DNA of 35,693 nucleotides, from positions 1-35,693 of the forward strand of contig JAOLZO010000027.1 in NCBI GenBank assembly GCA_028343845.1, in the 5' to 3' direction. The notes beneath the pieces were generated by a model, which was given only the letters and a program-made list of their open reading frames with translations, had not been told where the DNA came from and made no database searches. The DNA is from Verrucomicrobiota bacterium (GTDB lineage: Bacteria; Verrucomicrobiota; Verrucomicrobiia; Opitutales; Seribacteraceae). Both the position numbers and the translations under genes were made by a program. Of the stretch, positions 1-9,652 are shown in pieces; position 1 is the stretch's first letter, and every line of letters starts with the position of its first letter.

Positions 1-103
1 CAAAGGGTAACAAACCCGAAACCCTATGCGAGTTAAAAGCGAGTCATGAAACAAACATCCGCTTCCCCTTGAAAGAGCTTCTTATTTTGGCTTTAATCTC
101 CTG

Positions 104-805
104 ATGAAAACGATTTTCATTACCGGATCAAACCGCGGAATCGGCCTTGAGCTAACAAGACAATTGCTTCGTTCGGGCAACCGGGTGCTGGCCGGCTCCA
201 GAGATCCCGAAAAAGCGGAAAGCCTTCGGGCTTTGCAAAGGGAATTCGAACAGCTTGAGATCTTGAGGCTTTCGGTCGACCAAGAGGATTCGGTGCTCTC
301 CTGCTTCGATCAATTGGCCAGTGAAAACCGCAAGGTCGACCTGCTCTTCAACAACGCGGGCATCATCGACTGGAGCAACCTGAATGAAGTATCGCCGGAC
401 TCTTTGGAAGAAGTTTACCGGACAAACCTAATCGGAGCGCTTCTGGTCTTGCGGGCTTCCCTTCCCTGCTTACGAAAATCATCTGACCCTCTCGTGGTCA
501 ACCTTTCCTCCCGACTGGGATCCATCAGCCTGCGCGGCAACACCCAGCTTGGGGGAGCCCTTGCCTATCAATGCTCCAAGGCCGCGCTTAACATGCTGAC
601 CAAGCAAGGGGCAATCGACCTGGAACCCCAAGGGATAAGGGTGATTTCTCTCAGTCCCGGGTGGGTGAAGACCGAACTGGGGGGAAGCGAGGCCAAGTAC
701 GAAGTCGGCGAATCCGTGCGCTTGATGCTCGAAACCCTCCAGAACCTCGACCCGAAAGCATCCGGCATCTTTCTTGGGGAAGAAGGTTCGGAAATTTCCT
801 GGTAA
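104..805 (+). CDS. Short-chain dehydrogenase/reductase (SDR)
   Basis: Classical SDR of 233 aa that should reduce or oxidise a carbonyl/alcohol using NAD(P)H; the substrate cannot be told. A Rossmann fold is shown by TGSNRGIG at residues 7-14, NNAG at 83-86 and the catalytic pair Y155 and K159 (YQCSK), with Ser140/Ser142 in the usual catalytic-serine region. SPGWVKTE (184-191) is the typical segment after the active site. The length is normal for the single-domain C-factor-like/sniffer-like SDRs. No good Shine-Dalgarno motif precedes the ATG. A 51-base gap separates it from the peroxiredoxin downstream, so co-transcription is possible but not shown. The family call is firm; the physiological role is unknown. 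Confidence 0.9.
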   Translation: MKTIFITGSNRGIGLELTRQLLRSGNRVLAGSRDPEKAESLRALQREFEQLEILRLSVDQEDSVLSCFDQLASENRKVDLLFNNAGIIDWSNLNEVSPDSLEEVYRTNLIGALLVLRASLPCLRKSSDPLVVNLSSRLGSISLRGNTQLGGALAYQCSKAALNMLTKQGAIDLEPQGIRVISLSPGWVKTELGGSEAKYEVGESVRLMLETLQNLDPKASGIFLGEEGSEISW

Positions 806-856
806 GGATCAAATAAGCCTTGTTCCCGAGCCGAACTGCCATCAAGTTACCAACCA

Positions 857-1426
857 ATGAAAAAGTTCATCCTCAAGCTCTCGGCTCTTGCCTCCGTCCT
901 TCTTTTTTCGAATAGCCTCCATGCGTTGGACGTCGGAGACCCGGTGCCTGCCTTCAATGCGCTCGACGATCACGGGAAAGCCTGGAAATCGACCCATTTT
1001 CTAGGCAAGAAAATGCTCCTGGTTTACTTTTACCCGGCGGCCATGACGGGTGGATGCACCAAGCAAGCCTGCGCCTTCCGCGACGACAAGGCGATATGGG
1101 ACAAAATGGACGTCGAAGTGGTCGGAGTAAGCGGAGATCAGCCGGAAGGCCTCGCTTTGTTCAAGAAAGCCGAGGGGCTTAACTTCACCCTCTTGGCAGA
1201 TCCGGACGGCAAGGTGGCAAAAACCTTCGGCGTACCCGCAGGCAAAGGAGGGAGTATCGAACGGACAGTGAAAGGAAAGAAAGTCACCCTGAAGAGGGGC
1301 GTGACGACCAAGCGGTGGACCTTCCTCCTTTCCAAGGAAGGCAAGATACTCTACAAGAACGACAAGGTTCAAGCTGCTCAGGACAGCGCAACCGTACAGG
1401 GCTTTCTCAAGACCAAGAAAAAATAG
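857..1426 (+). CDS. Exported PrxQ/Bcp-type peroxiredoxin
   Basis: Thiol peroxidase of the AhpC/TSA superfamily, 189 aa, expected to reduce H2O2 or organic peroxides. Residues 1-23 form a signal peptide (KK, a hydrophobic stretch, then SLHALD), so it should act in the periplasm. C67 lies in a TGGC context as the peroxidatic cysteine, and C72 five residues later fits the resolving cysteine of PrxQ enzymes. Compared with the cytosolic paralogue at 1697-2164, it has a Lys/Gly-rich insertion around residues 130-146. One base separates its stop from the YhbY start, so the three genes 857-2164 look like one operon. The partner reductant is not visible. Fold and export are well supported; substrate preference is inferred. 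Confidence 0.9.
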   Translation: MKKFILKLSALASVLLFSNSLHALDVGDPVPAFNALDDHGKAWKSTHFLGKKMLLVYFYPAAMTGGCTKQACAFRDDKAIWDKMDVEVVGVSGDQPEGLALFKKAEGLNFTLLADPDGKVAKTFGVPAGKGGSIERTVKGKKVTLKRGVTTKRWTFLLSKEGKILYKNDKVQAAQDSATVQGFLKTKKK

Positions 1427-1427
1427 C

Positions 1428-1700
1428 ATGAGCGAAACCTTGACTGGAAAAGAGCGGGGAAGACTGAAATCACTCGCAAAAACGCGCCCGGTCGACCTCA
1501 AGGTCGGCAAAAAAGGCATCACCGACAACCTACTTTCTGAAATCAGGCGTATTCTTGAGGACGAACCACTTTTCAAGCTCAAGCTTTCTCCTGAAAAATC
1601 GACGAGGCTCGAACAAGTCGGCCATATTGAAGACAAACTATCCGTCAGCCTCATATCGATGGTTGGGAAAACCGCGAGCTTCTCTAAAATAGCATCATGA
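1428..1700 (+). CDS. yhbY: YhbY-type CRM-domain RNA-binding protein
   Basis: Small RNA-binding protein of 90 aa made of a single CRM (CRS1-YhbY) domain; the family binds pre-ribosomal RNA and is associated with 50S subunit assembly. The order L-T-x-K-x-R-x-x-L-K-x-L-A near the N-terminus, then a VGKKGIT segment at about residues 26-32, is the family hallmark and corresponds to the GxxG-type RNA-binding loop. The length matches single-domain YhbY. The gene is sandwiched between two peroxiredoxins, 1 base after the first and overlapping the second by 4 bases (ATGA), which implies translational coupling. Link to oxidative stress is suggested only by this arrangement. Confidence 0.88.
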   Translation: MSETLTGKERGRLKSLAKTRPVDLKVGKKGITDNLLSEIRRILEDEPLFKLKLSPEKSTRLEQVGHIEDKLSVSLISMVGKTASFSKIAS

Positions 1701-2164
1701 AAAAACCCGAACCGTTGGAAGAAGGGGAGCAGGCTCCCGACTTCGCAACCACCGACGATCAGGGCACGGAGGTATCCAGCGCCAACCTGAAGGGGAGCAG
1801 CTTCCTGCTCTACTTCTATCCCCGCGACAACACCCCCGGTTGCACCGCCCAAGCATGTGGGTTCCGTGACCTATGGGATGGCTTCAAGGGTAAGAAAATC
1901 AAGATCTTCGGAGTGTCGGGAGACACCGCTAAATCCCACCAAAAGTTCAGGGACAAGTTCGAACTCCCCTTCCCTCTGCTCATGGACGAGGACCATTCAC
2001 TGGCCAAGGCCTTTGGGGTTTGGGGCCTGAAAAAGTTCATGGGCCGTGAGTTCGACGGGATCCACCGCATGTCCTTCCTCGTCGATGAGACGGGCAAGAT
2101 CGCCAAGGCCTATCACAAGGTCAAGGCGAAGGATCACCCCGCGGAGGTCTTGAGCGATATCTGA
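1697..2164 (+). CDS. bcp: Cytosolic thioredoxin-dependent peroxiredoxin, PrxQ/Bcp
   Basis: Peroxiredoxin of 155 aa, the usual length for Bcp/PrxQ, with no export signal. The active-site segment YPRDNTPGCTAQAC contains the peroxidatic C49 and the resolving C54. FRD follows directly, and the C-terminal half holds the conserved region around R124 (HRMSFLVDETG). It should reduce peroxides in the cytoplasm using thioredoxin, as known for the family. The ATG overlaps the stop of yhbY in an ATGA, so it is the third gene of the unit. Its closest relative in the window is the exported PrxQ upstream. Confidence 0.93.
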   Translation: MKKPEPLEEGEQAPDFATTDDQGTEVSSANLKGSSFLLYFYPRDNTPGCTAQACGFRDLWDGFKGKKIKIFGVSGDTAKSHQKFRDKFELPFPLLMDEDHSLAKAFGVWGLKKFMGREFDGIHRMSFLVDETGKIAKAYHKVKAKDHPAEVLSDI

Positions 2165-2195
2165 GGAGAGGACCGGAACGGTCAACCGACAGGTT
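2165..2195. other. Short convergent intergenic gap (bcp / tpiA)
   Basis: Thirty-one bases between two converging stops. A 5-bp hairpin (GACCG-GAA-CGGTC, 2171-2183) and a smaller one (AACC-GACA-GGTT, 2184-2195) can be drawn, the second followed by only two more T. A weak bidirectional terminator is possible, but the stems are short. Confidence 0.3.
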
Positions 2196-2960
2196 TTATC
2201 CGGCCAGAGCCGCTTCAACGATCCCAGAGAAAGCTCTGGACGTAAGAGAAGCGCCACCGATCAGCCCACCGTCTACGTCAGGTTGGGAAAGCAAACCCGC
2301 CGCATTATCCGGTTTCATGGAACCGCCGTAAAGAATCCGGACGGTTGACGCAGCGGAGTCTCCGAAAATCTCAACGAGAACCTTTCTGATATCAGCATGA
2401 ACCTCCTGAGCCATTTCATCCGTTGCGGTTTTCCCCGTCCCGATCGCCCAGACCGGTTCGTAAGCCAGAACCAAGCTGTCAATGGATGACGCAGGAAAAC
2501 CCTGCAATCCTTCCCTGACCTGCGAAAGGACGACCTCAAGGGTTTGTCCGGCTTCGCGCTCTTCAAGGGTTTCTCCGATACAATAGATGGGCTTCAAGTT
2601 GTTTTCCACCGCAGCCAGTACCTTTTCGTTAACCGATTGGTTGGTCTCTCCGTAGTACTGCCTTCTCTCGCTGTGACCGAGAATCACGAAGCTCACGTAC
2701 AGGTCTCTGAGCATCTCAGCCGAAATTTCCCCGGTATAGGCGCCGGACGGATGGGCGCACATGTTTTGGGCCCCTAGCAACACTTCCGATTGGTCAACCA
2801 ATTCGGAGGCCTTGGCCAACGAAGTAAAGGGTGGGCAGACGCAAACCTGAACGTGTGTTTGCGAACCGACCGAAGCATGAACTTCCTTGATCAAGTCAAC
2901 GGCCTCGGTGGCCGTTTTGTTCATTTTCCAATTACCGGCAATAAGATATTTTCGAGACAT
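2196..2960 (-). CDS. tpiA: Triosephosphate isomerase
   Basis: Interconverts dihydroxyacetone phosphate and glyceraldehyde 3-phosphate in glycolysis/gluconeogenesis. With the ATG at 2960 the protein is 254 aa, the standard length, and begins MSRKYLIAGNWKMNK. N10 and K12 match the active site. H96 in ILGHSERR and the catalytic E168 in YEPVWAIGTG are present, as is the phosphate-binding GGSMKPDNA loop. The frame stays open back to 3038, but that longer start would overlap pgk and add an atypical extension, so 2960 is chosen. It starts 13 bases after the pgk stop and is the last gene of the gap-pgk-tpiA cluster. Confidence 0.97.
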   Translation of the reverse strand: MSRKYLIAGNWKMNKTATEAVDLIKEVHASVGSQTHVQVCVCPPFTSLAKASELVDQSEVLLGAQNMCAHPSGAYTGEISAEMLRDLYVSFVILGHSERRQYYGETNQSVNEKVLAAVENNLKPIYCIGETLEEREAGQTLEVVLSQVREGLQGFPASSIDSLVLAYEPVWAIGTGKTATDEMAQEVHADIRKVLVEIFGDSAASTVRILYGGSMKPDNAAGLLSQPDVDGGLIGGASLTSRAFSGIVEAALAG

Positions 2961-2973
2961 TTCTAAAAGAATT

Positions 2974-4182
2974 TTAACTGTTTGGTGATTGATCGAGAAT
3001 TGAGACTCCGGGCAATTCCTTGCCCTCGAGGAATTCAAGGGACGCCCCGCCCCCGGTACTCATAAAGGTAACTTGATCTCCGTGACCGCTTTGGTTAATC
3101 GCCTTCACCGAATCGCCGCCACCAATGATGGAAAGCGCATCGCTTTGGGCTACGGCCCTCGCGACGGCAAAGGTCCCCTTGCTCGACGCCTCGACCTCGA
3201 ATACCCCCATCGGGCCATTCCAAAGAACGGTTCCCGCCTTGGCCACTTCCTCTGCATAGAGTTCGGTGGTTCGAGGGCCGATATCGACTCCCTCCCAACC
3301 ATCCTCGATGTCACCCTCCGAAATTTTCGTTTCGCCAAGGGTCTTGGCATCGAAATCCAAAGCATTCGTGATCAAGGTATCCACGGGCAAAAGAAAGCGA
3401 ACACCCTTGGCCTCCGCCTTGTCCAGCGCGGCCTTGGCCATATCGACCTTGTCTGGCTCGCAAAGGCTGTCCCCTACTTTTTTGCCATTCGCCAATGCGA
3501 AGGTATAAGCCATCGCGCCCCCGATGATGATAACGTCCGCCTTGTCAATGAGCTTGTCAATGACGGTAATCTTGTCACTTACCTTGGCTCCTCCTAAAAT
3601 AACGGCAAAAGGCTTCTGCGGAGAATCAGTCTTTTCACCGAGAAATTCGAGTTCCTTCTCGATCAGGTAGCCGGAAACTTTTTCCGGCAGAAGCCGGGCA
3701 ACTCCGAACGTGGAGGCATGGGCACGGTGAGCGGTACCAAAGGCATCGTTCACGAAAAGATCGGCATGAGCGGCAAGTTGTTGAGCAAAGTCAGGGTCGT
3801 TATCGGTCTCCCCGTTATGAAACCTCAAGTTTTCCAAGAGAGCCACCTGTCCATTCTCCAAGCCGTTGACCGCCTTTTCGGCCTCTTCGCCCACGCAATC
3901 ATCGACAAATAAAACGGGAACGGAAAGCTTACCGGCAAGAACGGTTGCAACCGGGGACAAGCTCATGGACTCGACGCGCTCTCCCTTGGGTCTGCCCAAG
4001 TGGCTGGCCAGAACGATCTTCGCTCCTTCTTCGATTAGCTTGCGAATGGTCGGCAACGCCGCGTTGATCCGCGTCTCGTCAGTAATGGTTCCGTCGGCAT
4101 CCAAGGGCACGTTGAAATCAACGCGAACGAAAACACGCTTACCCTCGAGATCGACGTCATTTATAGTTTTTACCTTAGGCAT
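2974..4182 (-). CDS. pgk: Phosphoglycerate kinase
   Basis: Transfers phosphate between 1,3-bisphosphoglycerate and ADP, the first ATP-yielding step of lower glycolysis. At 402 aa it has normal family length. The N-terminal signature RVDFNVPLD (residues 20-28), HLGRPKG for the substrate-binding basic patch, and the C-terminal GGGDSVKAI segment of the nucleotide-binding domain are all intact. It lies 75 bases downstream of gap and 13 bases upstream of tpiA on the same strand, so all three are likely transcribed together. The start is ATG with no obvious Shine-Dalgarno motif. No anomalies are visible. Confidence 0.97.
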   Translation of the reverse strand: MPKVKTINDVDLEGKRVFVRVDFNVPLDADGTITDETRINAALPTIRKLIEEGAKIVLASHLGRPKGERVESMSLSPVATVLAGKLSVPVLFVDDCVGEEAEKAVNGLENGQVALLENLRFHNGETDNDPDFAQQLAAHADLFVNDAFGTAHRAHASTFGVARLLPEKVSGYLIEKELEFLGEKTDSPQKPFAVILGGAKVSDKITVIDKLIDKADVIIIGGAMAYTFALANGKKVGDSLCEPDKVDMAKAALDKAEAKGVRFLLPVDTLITNALDFDAKTLGETKISEGDIEDGWEGVDIGPRTTELYAEEVAKAGTVLWNGPMGVFEVEASSKGTFAVARAVAQSDALSIIGGGDSVKAINQSGHGDQVTFMSTGGGASLEFLEGKELPGVSILDQSPNS

Positions 4183-4257
4183 CGTATTACATGAGAGTGA
4201 AAGACCGAGCGGTCATGATCCAGCATACCGCCAAAAGAAACTTAACTTCGGAATAAA

Positions 4258-5280
<1,023 letters not shown>

Positions 5281-5520
5281 TTACGTAGTATTTGTAGTTT
5301 AGGGGAAATTAAAAGCGAGAGAACATCAAATGAAGAATGACTCTAAAATGGCAAGGATTTAAGTGAAAACTTCGACTTGGACAATCATCAAGAGCAGCAC
5401 GAAAGGAGTGTGCAGAAGAGAAAGCACTGAGAAATTGGCCTCGGCAAGCAGGCTTAGGGAGCTGACTGCCCACTCACAAACTCATTCACGTCCCCCGGAA
5501 GTTTTCAGGGATCCCTAAAA
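5281..5520. other. Intergenic region upstream of gap
   Basis: Two hundred and forty bases without a credible gene. It should contain the gap promoter on the minus strand; the best candidate (TTGCCA, 18 bases, TTTGAT at about 5315-5344) is weak. Next to the HDOD stop lies a 10-bp palindrome AGGGATCCCT (5507-5516) flanked by TTTT and AAAA, which can fold but lacks a T-tract, so a terminator is not certain. Nothing else was recognised. Confidence 0.35.
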
Positions 5521-6438
5521 CTAGGAATTGCTGTCCAGTATGCTGCAAAAGTCTTCCGTCAGCTCCAGCTCGTTTTCGACGTCTTGAATCACATTGTCGA
5601 TATGATCGACATTCAACCGGGCGAGCAAAGCATCGGAAGGATGATCAGGGATCTCATGACCGCTGAAACCAAACTTCAACTTGTTGACGATCCAATTCGC
5701 TACAATGACCAAGTCGATCAAGTCGCTTGTTTCACTGCCCGGAGCCACCCGGGTCCTCTTATCCGGATTAGGCTCATGATGCCACCTGACGACACCCTCG
5801 ACCGCCCCGGAAAGGCCCCAATGCCTGCAAATGAGATAACCCAGGTAATCATGGCGAGGGCTGTTGTTCAAGAGCTCAGCCTGAAAGAAATTTATTTTCT
5901 TATCCAATGCGAACTGAGAATCCTTCAGAAACTGGTCGTCATTATTATCCTCATCCAGCTTGAAACGGGCAACTTTTCCGATGTCATGAACGAGTCCGCA
6001 GGTGTAGGCTGTTTCATGCCAGGACTTGCCTAGATATTTGGCAATGGCACGGGAAGCCGCGGCAACCCCCATGCTATGCTTCCACATGTTTTCCAGAGAG
6101 AACTTCTGCTCCGCCGATTCCTTGCCGGCAAAAACCTTGAAAACCGAAGTTGTCAGGATGACGTCCTTGATCTTGTCGAATCCAATCGTGCCTATTGCCT
6201 CGTTCGCACAAGTCACCTTCTCCCTGCTTCCACGGTAAAAACTAGTATTTGCTACTCGAAGAATCCTCGTACAGATAGACTGGTCCGAGACCATGACTTC
6301 CTCCACCGCCTGAGTAGTAGTATCAGGATTCTCCATGATATTGGTAAGTTCATTAACAATGATCGGCAAGGTAGGAAGGTTCCTTTGAATCTGCCGAATT
6401 AGATATTCGTAATCAATCACACCCGTATCTGATTGCAT
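5521..6438 (-). CDS. HDOD-domain signalling protein
   Basis: Protein of 305 aa consisting almost entirely of an HDOD domain, a non-catalytic or degenerate relative of HD phosphohydrolases used in bacterial signalling. The domain opens with LPTLP at residues 21-25. H121 and the HD pair at 151-152 (LVHDIGK) are retained, as is an HHEP segment further on, so metal binding may survive. The family acts in nucleotide and stress signalling, but no partner is seen here. The ATG at 6438 is preferred because it gives the normal N-terminus; the open frame continues to 6537 only through the end of lnt. A -10 hexamer sits 6 bases upstream of this ATG (see promoter entry). Confidence 0.85.
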   Translation of the reverse strand: MQSDTGVIDYEYLIRQIQRNLPTLPIIVNELTNIMENPDTTTQAVEEVMVSDQSICTRILRVANTSFYRGSREKVTCANEAIGTIGFDKIKDVILTTSVFKVFAGKESAEQKFSLENMWKHSMGVAAASRAIAKYLGKSWHETAYTCGLVHDIGKVARFKLDEDNNDDQFLKDSQFALDKKINFFQAELLNNSPRHDYLGYLICRHWGLSGAVEGVVRWHHEPNPDKRTRVAPGSETSDLIDLVIVANWIVNKLKFGFSGHEIPDHPSDALLARLNVDHIDNVIQDVENELELTEDFCSILDSNS

Positions 6439-6444
6439 CGCACT

Positions 6445-6474
6445 ATTATAGACGAGTATTGTCCGATTGCACAA
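6445..6474 (-). promoter_or_regulatory. Candidate promoter of the HDOD gene, possibly leaderless
   Basis: On the minus strand a perfect TATAAT (6445-6450) lies 18 bases downstream of TTGTGC (6469-6474). Only 6 bases separate the TATAAT from the ATG at 6438, which would put the transcription start on the A of the start codon. The hexamer also contains the TAA stop of lnt (6446-6448). Spacing and consensus match are seen directly; activity is inferred. Confidence 0.5.
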
Positions 6475-8107
6475 CAAGAATATCACCGGAAAATGGCAAT
6501 TTCCCGATTCGAACCAACATCCAAACCGTATAGCCAAAACAAAACCAAATGAAATAATCGGGGTATCCTTCTCGGGAAGGGCCTGAACGGGAAGGGAATT
6601 TCATTTGAAAGGTTGAGGCGGCTTGGAAATAAATGCTCCCGCTTTCATCCTCCAACACGTCCCTTTGATGCCCCCTTTGATCGATCCATCCGGACCAACC
6701 TGCATTCCCGCACCGAAGGACCGGGATTCGGTTTTCCACAGCCCGCAGGACGGAATGAGCGGCATGTTGTTCAGCGCATCCTTCTTCTCCAAACCAGGCG
6801 TCATTCGTGGACACGAAAAGAAAATCAACTCCCTCTCGGACCGTTTCCCTGACAACTTCAGGGAAAATATCCTCGTAACAGATCAGCGGACCGACCCGAA
6901 AGCGAGAGCGATCCGATCCGGCGGAATCGAGATCAAAGGTAAACGGAACGTCCCCCGCTCCGAAACTGCCGACTGGCCCGACGAGTTTCCTCAAGCCCGG
7001 GATCCATTTGAACGGGAAAGGAACGTATTCCCCAAAAGGGACCAGCACCCGCTTTGCATACCACTCCGGGGACACTCCCTCCATGGGGGACACTTTTGAA
7101 ATCGTGTTGAAGGAGAAATCTTCCTCTTTGACCACGGCCCCCACCAGCATAGGAACTCCATTTGTCCGGGACAGTTCTTCGACCCAAAGCGGGTCCAAAT
7201 TAAGGGCGTAGGGAGTTGAGGCTTCCGGCCAAACGATCAAGTCCGGTTCCATAAGCGAAACGAAATTGGTTTGTTTTTTCAATATCTCCTTGTGATGAGC
7301 GACCTCTCCCTCCCTCCACTTGTCCAACAGATAGGGTTGGCAAACGCCGACCTTCAGCGAGCGCTGCTCGGATTCGGAGAGCGGTGGTGATTTGAAGAGG
7401 AAGAAAGGACTGAGCAGAAGGACAAAAAGAGCAATGCTCACGTAAAAGTCCGGACAGAAGGAGGCAAGCCTGCCCCCCTTCGACCGTCTCCTCCTGACCA
7501 ACAGATGATGAACGTAGGACGCGAGGGAAAGATTGAAGAAAACAAGAAAGAAAGAAACACCCCAAGCTCCGGTCCATGGGAGAATCTGCAGAATGGCCGC
7601 CCGCTCCCATTGAGTGACGGACAAGGGGCACCATGGAAAGCCCAGGGTGAACTGACATCTGGCCCATTCGATCACAACCCAAAGGGCGGAAAGACCGACC
7701 ATCGTAAGAATCCTTGTCCCAAAACCTCCATTCATCGCCTGAGGAATCAACCTGCGGGCAAGAAGAAACCAGGGAAGGTTGTACAGCGACATCAGGAAGG
7801 CCGCGCAAATCATTCCGGGAAGCGTGATATGCCTAATCCAGCCGATCAGGGTAAGGTGATATAGCCAACCGGCCAAAAGGAAGGTTATGGCAACCTTTCG
7901 AAAGTCCGGCTTAAAGGAAAACCAGGCCATTGCCGGGAAAAGAAAGAAATACGCGGATTCCGCCGAATCCCTCGGAGGTTGAGCGGTAAGCAGGAACCCA
8001 TAGGTCGCAAAGGAGCATGCAATGGCAATCCACCATTCCTTCACGAACAAAATCAAGCTGAGCCTTTGGGAATGAATGCTCATGACGTCTATCTCATCGG
8101 TGGGCAC
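6446..8107 (-). CDS. lnt: Apolipoprotein N-acyltransferase
   Basis: Transfers a third acyl chain to the N-terminal cysteine of lipoproteins at the inner membrane. The 553-aa protein has several hydrophobic segments in the first 240 residues, then a periplasmic nitrilase-fold domain with the full catalytic triad: E295 in WPEAS, K352 in AKRVLVPFGEY and C410 in GPLICYED. The length is slightly above the usual 500-520. The start given is GTG at 8107, which has GGGGA a few bases upstream and overlaps dus by 14 bases; an ATG at 8083 (8 residues shorter) is an alternative. Its presence fits the putative lipoproteins at 22017 and 26513. Its stop lies inside the predicted promoter of the next gene. 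Confidence 0.93.
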   Translation of the reverse strand: MPTDEIDVMSIHSQRLSLILFVKEWWIAIACSFATYGFLLTAQPPRDSAESAYFFLFPAMAWFSFKPDFRKVAITFLLAGWLYHLTLIGWIRHITLPGMICAAFLMSLYNLPWFLLARRLIPQAMNGGFGTRILTMVGLSALWVVIEWARCQFTLGFPWCPLSVTQWERAAILQILPWTGAWGVSFFLVFFNLSLASYVHHLLVRRRRSKGGRLASFCPDFYVSIALFVLLLSPFFLFKSPPLSESEQRSLKVGVCQPYLLDKWREGEVAHHKEILKKQTNFVSLMEPDLIVWPEASTPYALNLDPLWVEELSRTNGVPMLVGAVVKEEDFSFNTISKVSPMEGVSPEWYAKRVLVPFGEYVPFPFKWIPGLRKLVGPVGSFGAGDVPFTFDLDSAGSDRSRFRVGPLICYEDIFPEVVRETVREGVDFLFVSTNDAWFGEEGCAEQHAAHSVLRAVENRIPVLRCGNAGWSGWIDQRGHQRDVLEDESGSIYFQAASTFQMKFPSRSGPSREGYPDYFIWFCFGYTVWMLVRIGKLPFSGDILVVQSDNTRL

Positions 8108-9164
8108 TCGTCCCCGACGAGGTCGAGTGATCGAAGGGCTCCAAAGAATAATGTTCCTCCACCCTGCCCTCGTTAAGCATGAATCTTTCGCATACTTGAA
8201 ATAAATCGGCTCTGTTTTTTGCCCGCCTCATGCGGAAAAGAAATTCGCCCTCCGGATCAACCGACAAACCTACGAAATTCAAGAATTTCTTCATTCTTCC
8301 AACCATGCTTTCTTCACGCATTCCCGGTTTTTCCAAGCTGGCATAAAGATCCTCGAAATAATCGAATAAATCGCCCAGCTTGGGCTGAAAGATTTTTCGG
8401 GCCGACTGCAAATCACGTATTTGCTGGAAAATCCATGGGTTCCGGATGGCCGAGCGGCCAATCATTATGCCATGAGCCCCTGTTTTCTGCCTCAGGGACA
8501 GAGCCTGAGCCCCGGTTTCCACGCTTCCATTCAACAAGACCGGGCATCTGAGCAACCCAACCGCTTTCTCCACATGAGCATAGCTAGGCGCTGATTTGTA
8601 TCCCCCCTTTACAGTTCTCGCATGGATGCTGACGAGCCCGACAGGACTTTCAGCCAGAATTTCGAGGATTGGTTCGAAATAACGGTCATCCTCGAAACCG
8701 ATTCTCATTTTGACAGAAAGCAAGAACTTCGTTTCCTCGCCGAGAACTTCAATGATCTTCCTTATTTTTTCAGGCTCCCGCAGGAGACCGCCCCCGACGT
8801 TTTTCCGATAAACCCGAGGAGCCGGACAGCCTAAATTCAAATCCAATCCGGAAATCGGATAGGAATTCATTTCCCGGGCTACCCGCCTCAAGTCATCAAG
8901 GTTTTCTCCGATCAATTGAGCGAAGACCGGTCTTCCATCGGGCTTTTCGGTTATGGATGACAAAATTTCCGGACTGACCCGCGAATGAGCGTGCACTCGA
9001 ATGAATTCGGTAAAGAAAAAGTCCGGACTGCCTCTCCGCGCGACCACCCGCATGAAAGGCAATCCCGTCACGTCCTGCATCGGAGCAAGCGCAGTTGGCC
9101 AGTTCCCAGCCACCGCAGACTCGGGAAGTTTGGTCGAAAGAGATGACTTCGCTAGCGAAATCAC
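8094..9164 (-). CDS. dus: tRNA dihydrouridine synthase (Dus family)
   Basis: FMN-dependent enzyme that reduces uridines in the tRNA D-arm; 356 aa. The TIM barrel starts at LAPMQDVT (residues 27-33), the active-site cysteine is C113 in LNLGCPAPR, and the phosphate/FMN-binding segment around NGSVETG and MIGRSAIRNPW is intact. Which uridine is modified cannot be decided from these motifs, so no subtype is given. The start is GTG at 9164, as no ATG lies near the beginning of the conserved region. It follows the DUF151 gene after 24 bases and overlaps lnt, suggesting a DUF151-dus-lnt transcript. Confidence 0.92.
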   Translation of the reverse strand: MISLAKSSLSTKLPESAVAGNWPTALAPMQDVTGLPFMRVVARRGSPDFFFTEFIRVHAHSRVSPEILSSITEKPDGRPVFAQLIGENLDDLRRVAREMNSYPISGLDLNLGCPAPRVYRKNVGGGLLREPEKIRKIIEVLGEETKFLLSVKMRIGFEDDRYFEPILEILAESPVGLVSIHARTVKGGYKSAPSYAHVEKAVGLLRCPVLLNGSVETGAQALSLRQKTGAHGIMIGRSAIRNPWIFQQIRDLQSARKIFQPKLGDLFDYFEDLYASLEKPGMREESMVGRMKKFLNFVGLSVDPEGEFLFRMRRAKNRADLFQVCERFMLNEGRVEEHYSLEPFDHSTSSGTSAHR

Positions 9165-9188
9165 GGAGTTAAGGTCCGGTTAGGGCGA

Positions 9189-9632
9189 TTAATCCTGCTT
9201 GCGAAGAATTCGCTCGAGGATTTCCGACATGTCTTCGACGTTATCCAAAACCTTTTGAGCAACGTGGATCGGTTGCTTCATCTGGAGAGCCAATACGATT
9301 GAGTCGCTTGGCCGGGCATCAAGTTCAATGATTTTCTTACCTAGCTCGTTCTCCATCCGGAGGATGATTCGGGCAAAGAAGGTTCCCTCGTCCACATCGT
9401 TAATCAGTACCCTTTCTATCGAAGTTTCCAACCCCTTCAGGATCAAACCGATCAGGTCGTGGGTCAGCGGTCTCTCCTTCTTAACTTGGTTCATCGTCAT
9501 GTTGATCGCGTTCCCGATGGACGGATCCACATAGATGACGAACGTCTTTTCGTCATTGCCCAAAAAGATGGCGCAACCATTGGAAGTAGGCATCACTCCC
9601 TTCACCGTGACTTCTGAAGAGTCATTATTCAT
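9189..9632 (-). CDS. DUF151 / bifunctional nuclease (BFN) domain protein
   Basis: Protein of 147 aa belonging to the DUF151/BFN family, some members of which have reported DNase/RNase activity. The recognisable core is the C-terminal half, with ELDARPSDSIVLALQ at roughly residues 101-115, the family hallmark in which the R-P-S-D-x-I/V-x-L-A segment is almost invariant. The ATG at 9632 has one of the few clear Shine-Dalgarno-like motifs in the window (AAGGGGAT, about 9 bases upstream). It heads the minus-strand group and is divergent from aroK, with 63 bases between. Function in this organism is unknown. Confidence 0.88.
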   Translation of the reverse strand: MNNDSSEVTVKGVMPTSNGCAIFLGNDEKTFVIYVDPSIGNAINMTMNQVKKERPLTHDLIGLILKGLETSIERVLINDVDEGTFFARIILRMENELGKKIIELDARPSDSIVLALQMKQPIHVAQKVLDNVEDMSEILERILRKQD

Positions 9633-9652
9633 CTTGTCATTATCCCCTTACT

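Noticed and set aside
1001..1852. Minus-strand frame spanning the two peroxiredoxins and yhbY
   Set aside because: It crosses three well-supported sense genes and shows no known motif.
5507..5516. AGGGATCCCT palindrome as a terminator
   Set aside because: No loop of normal size and no T-tract on either strand.
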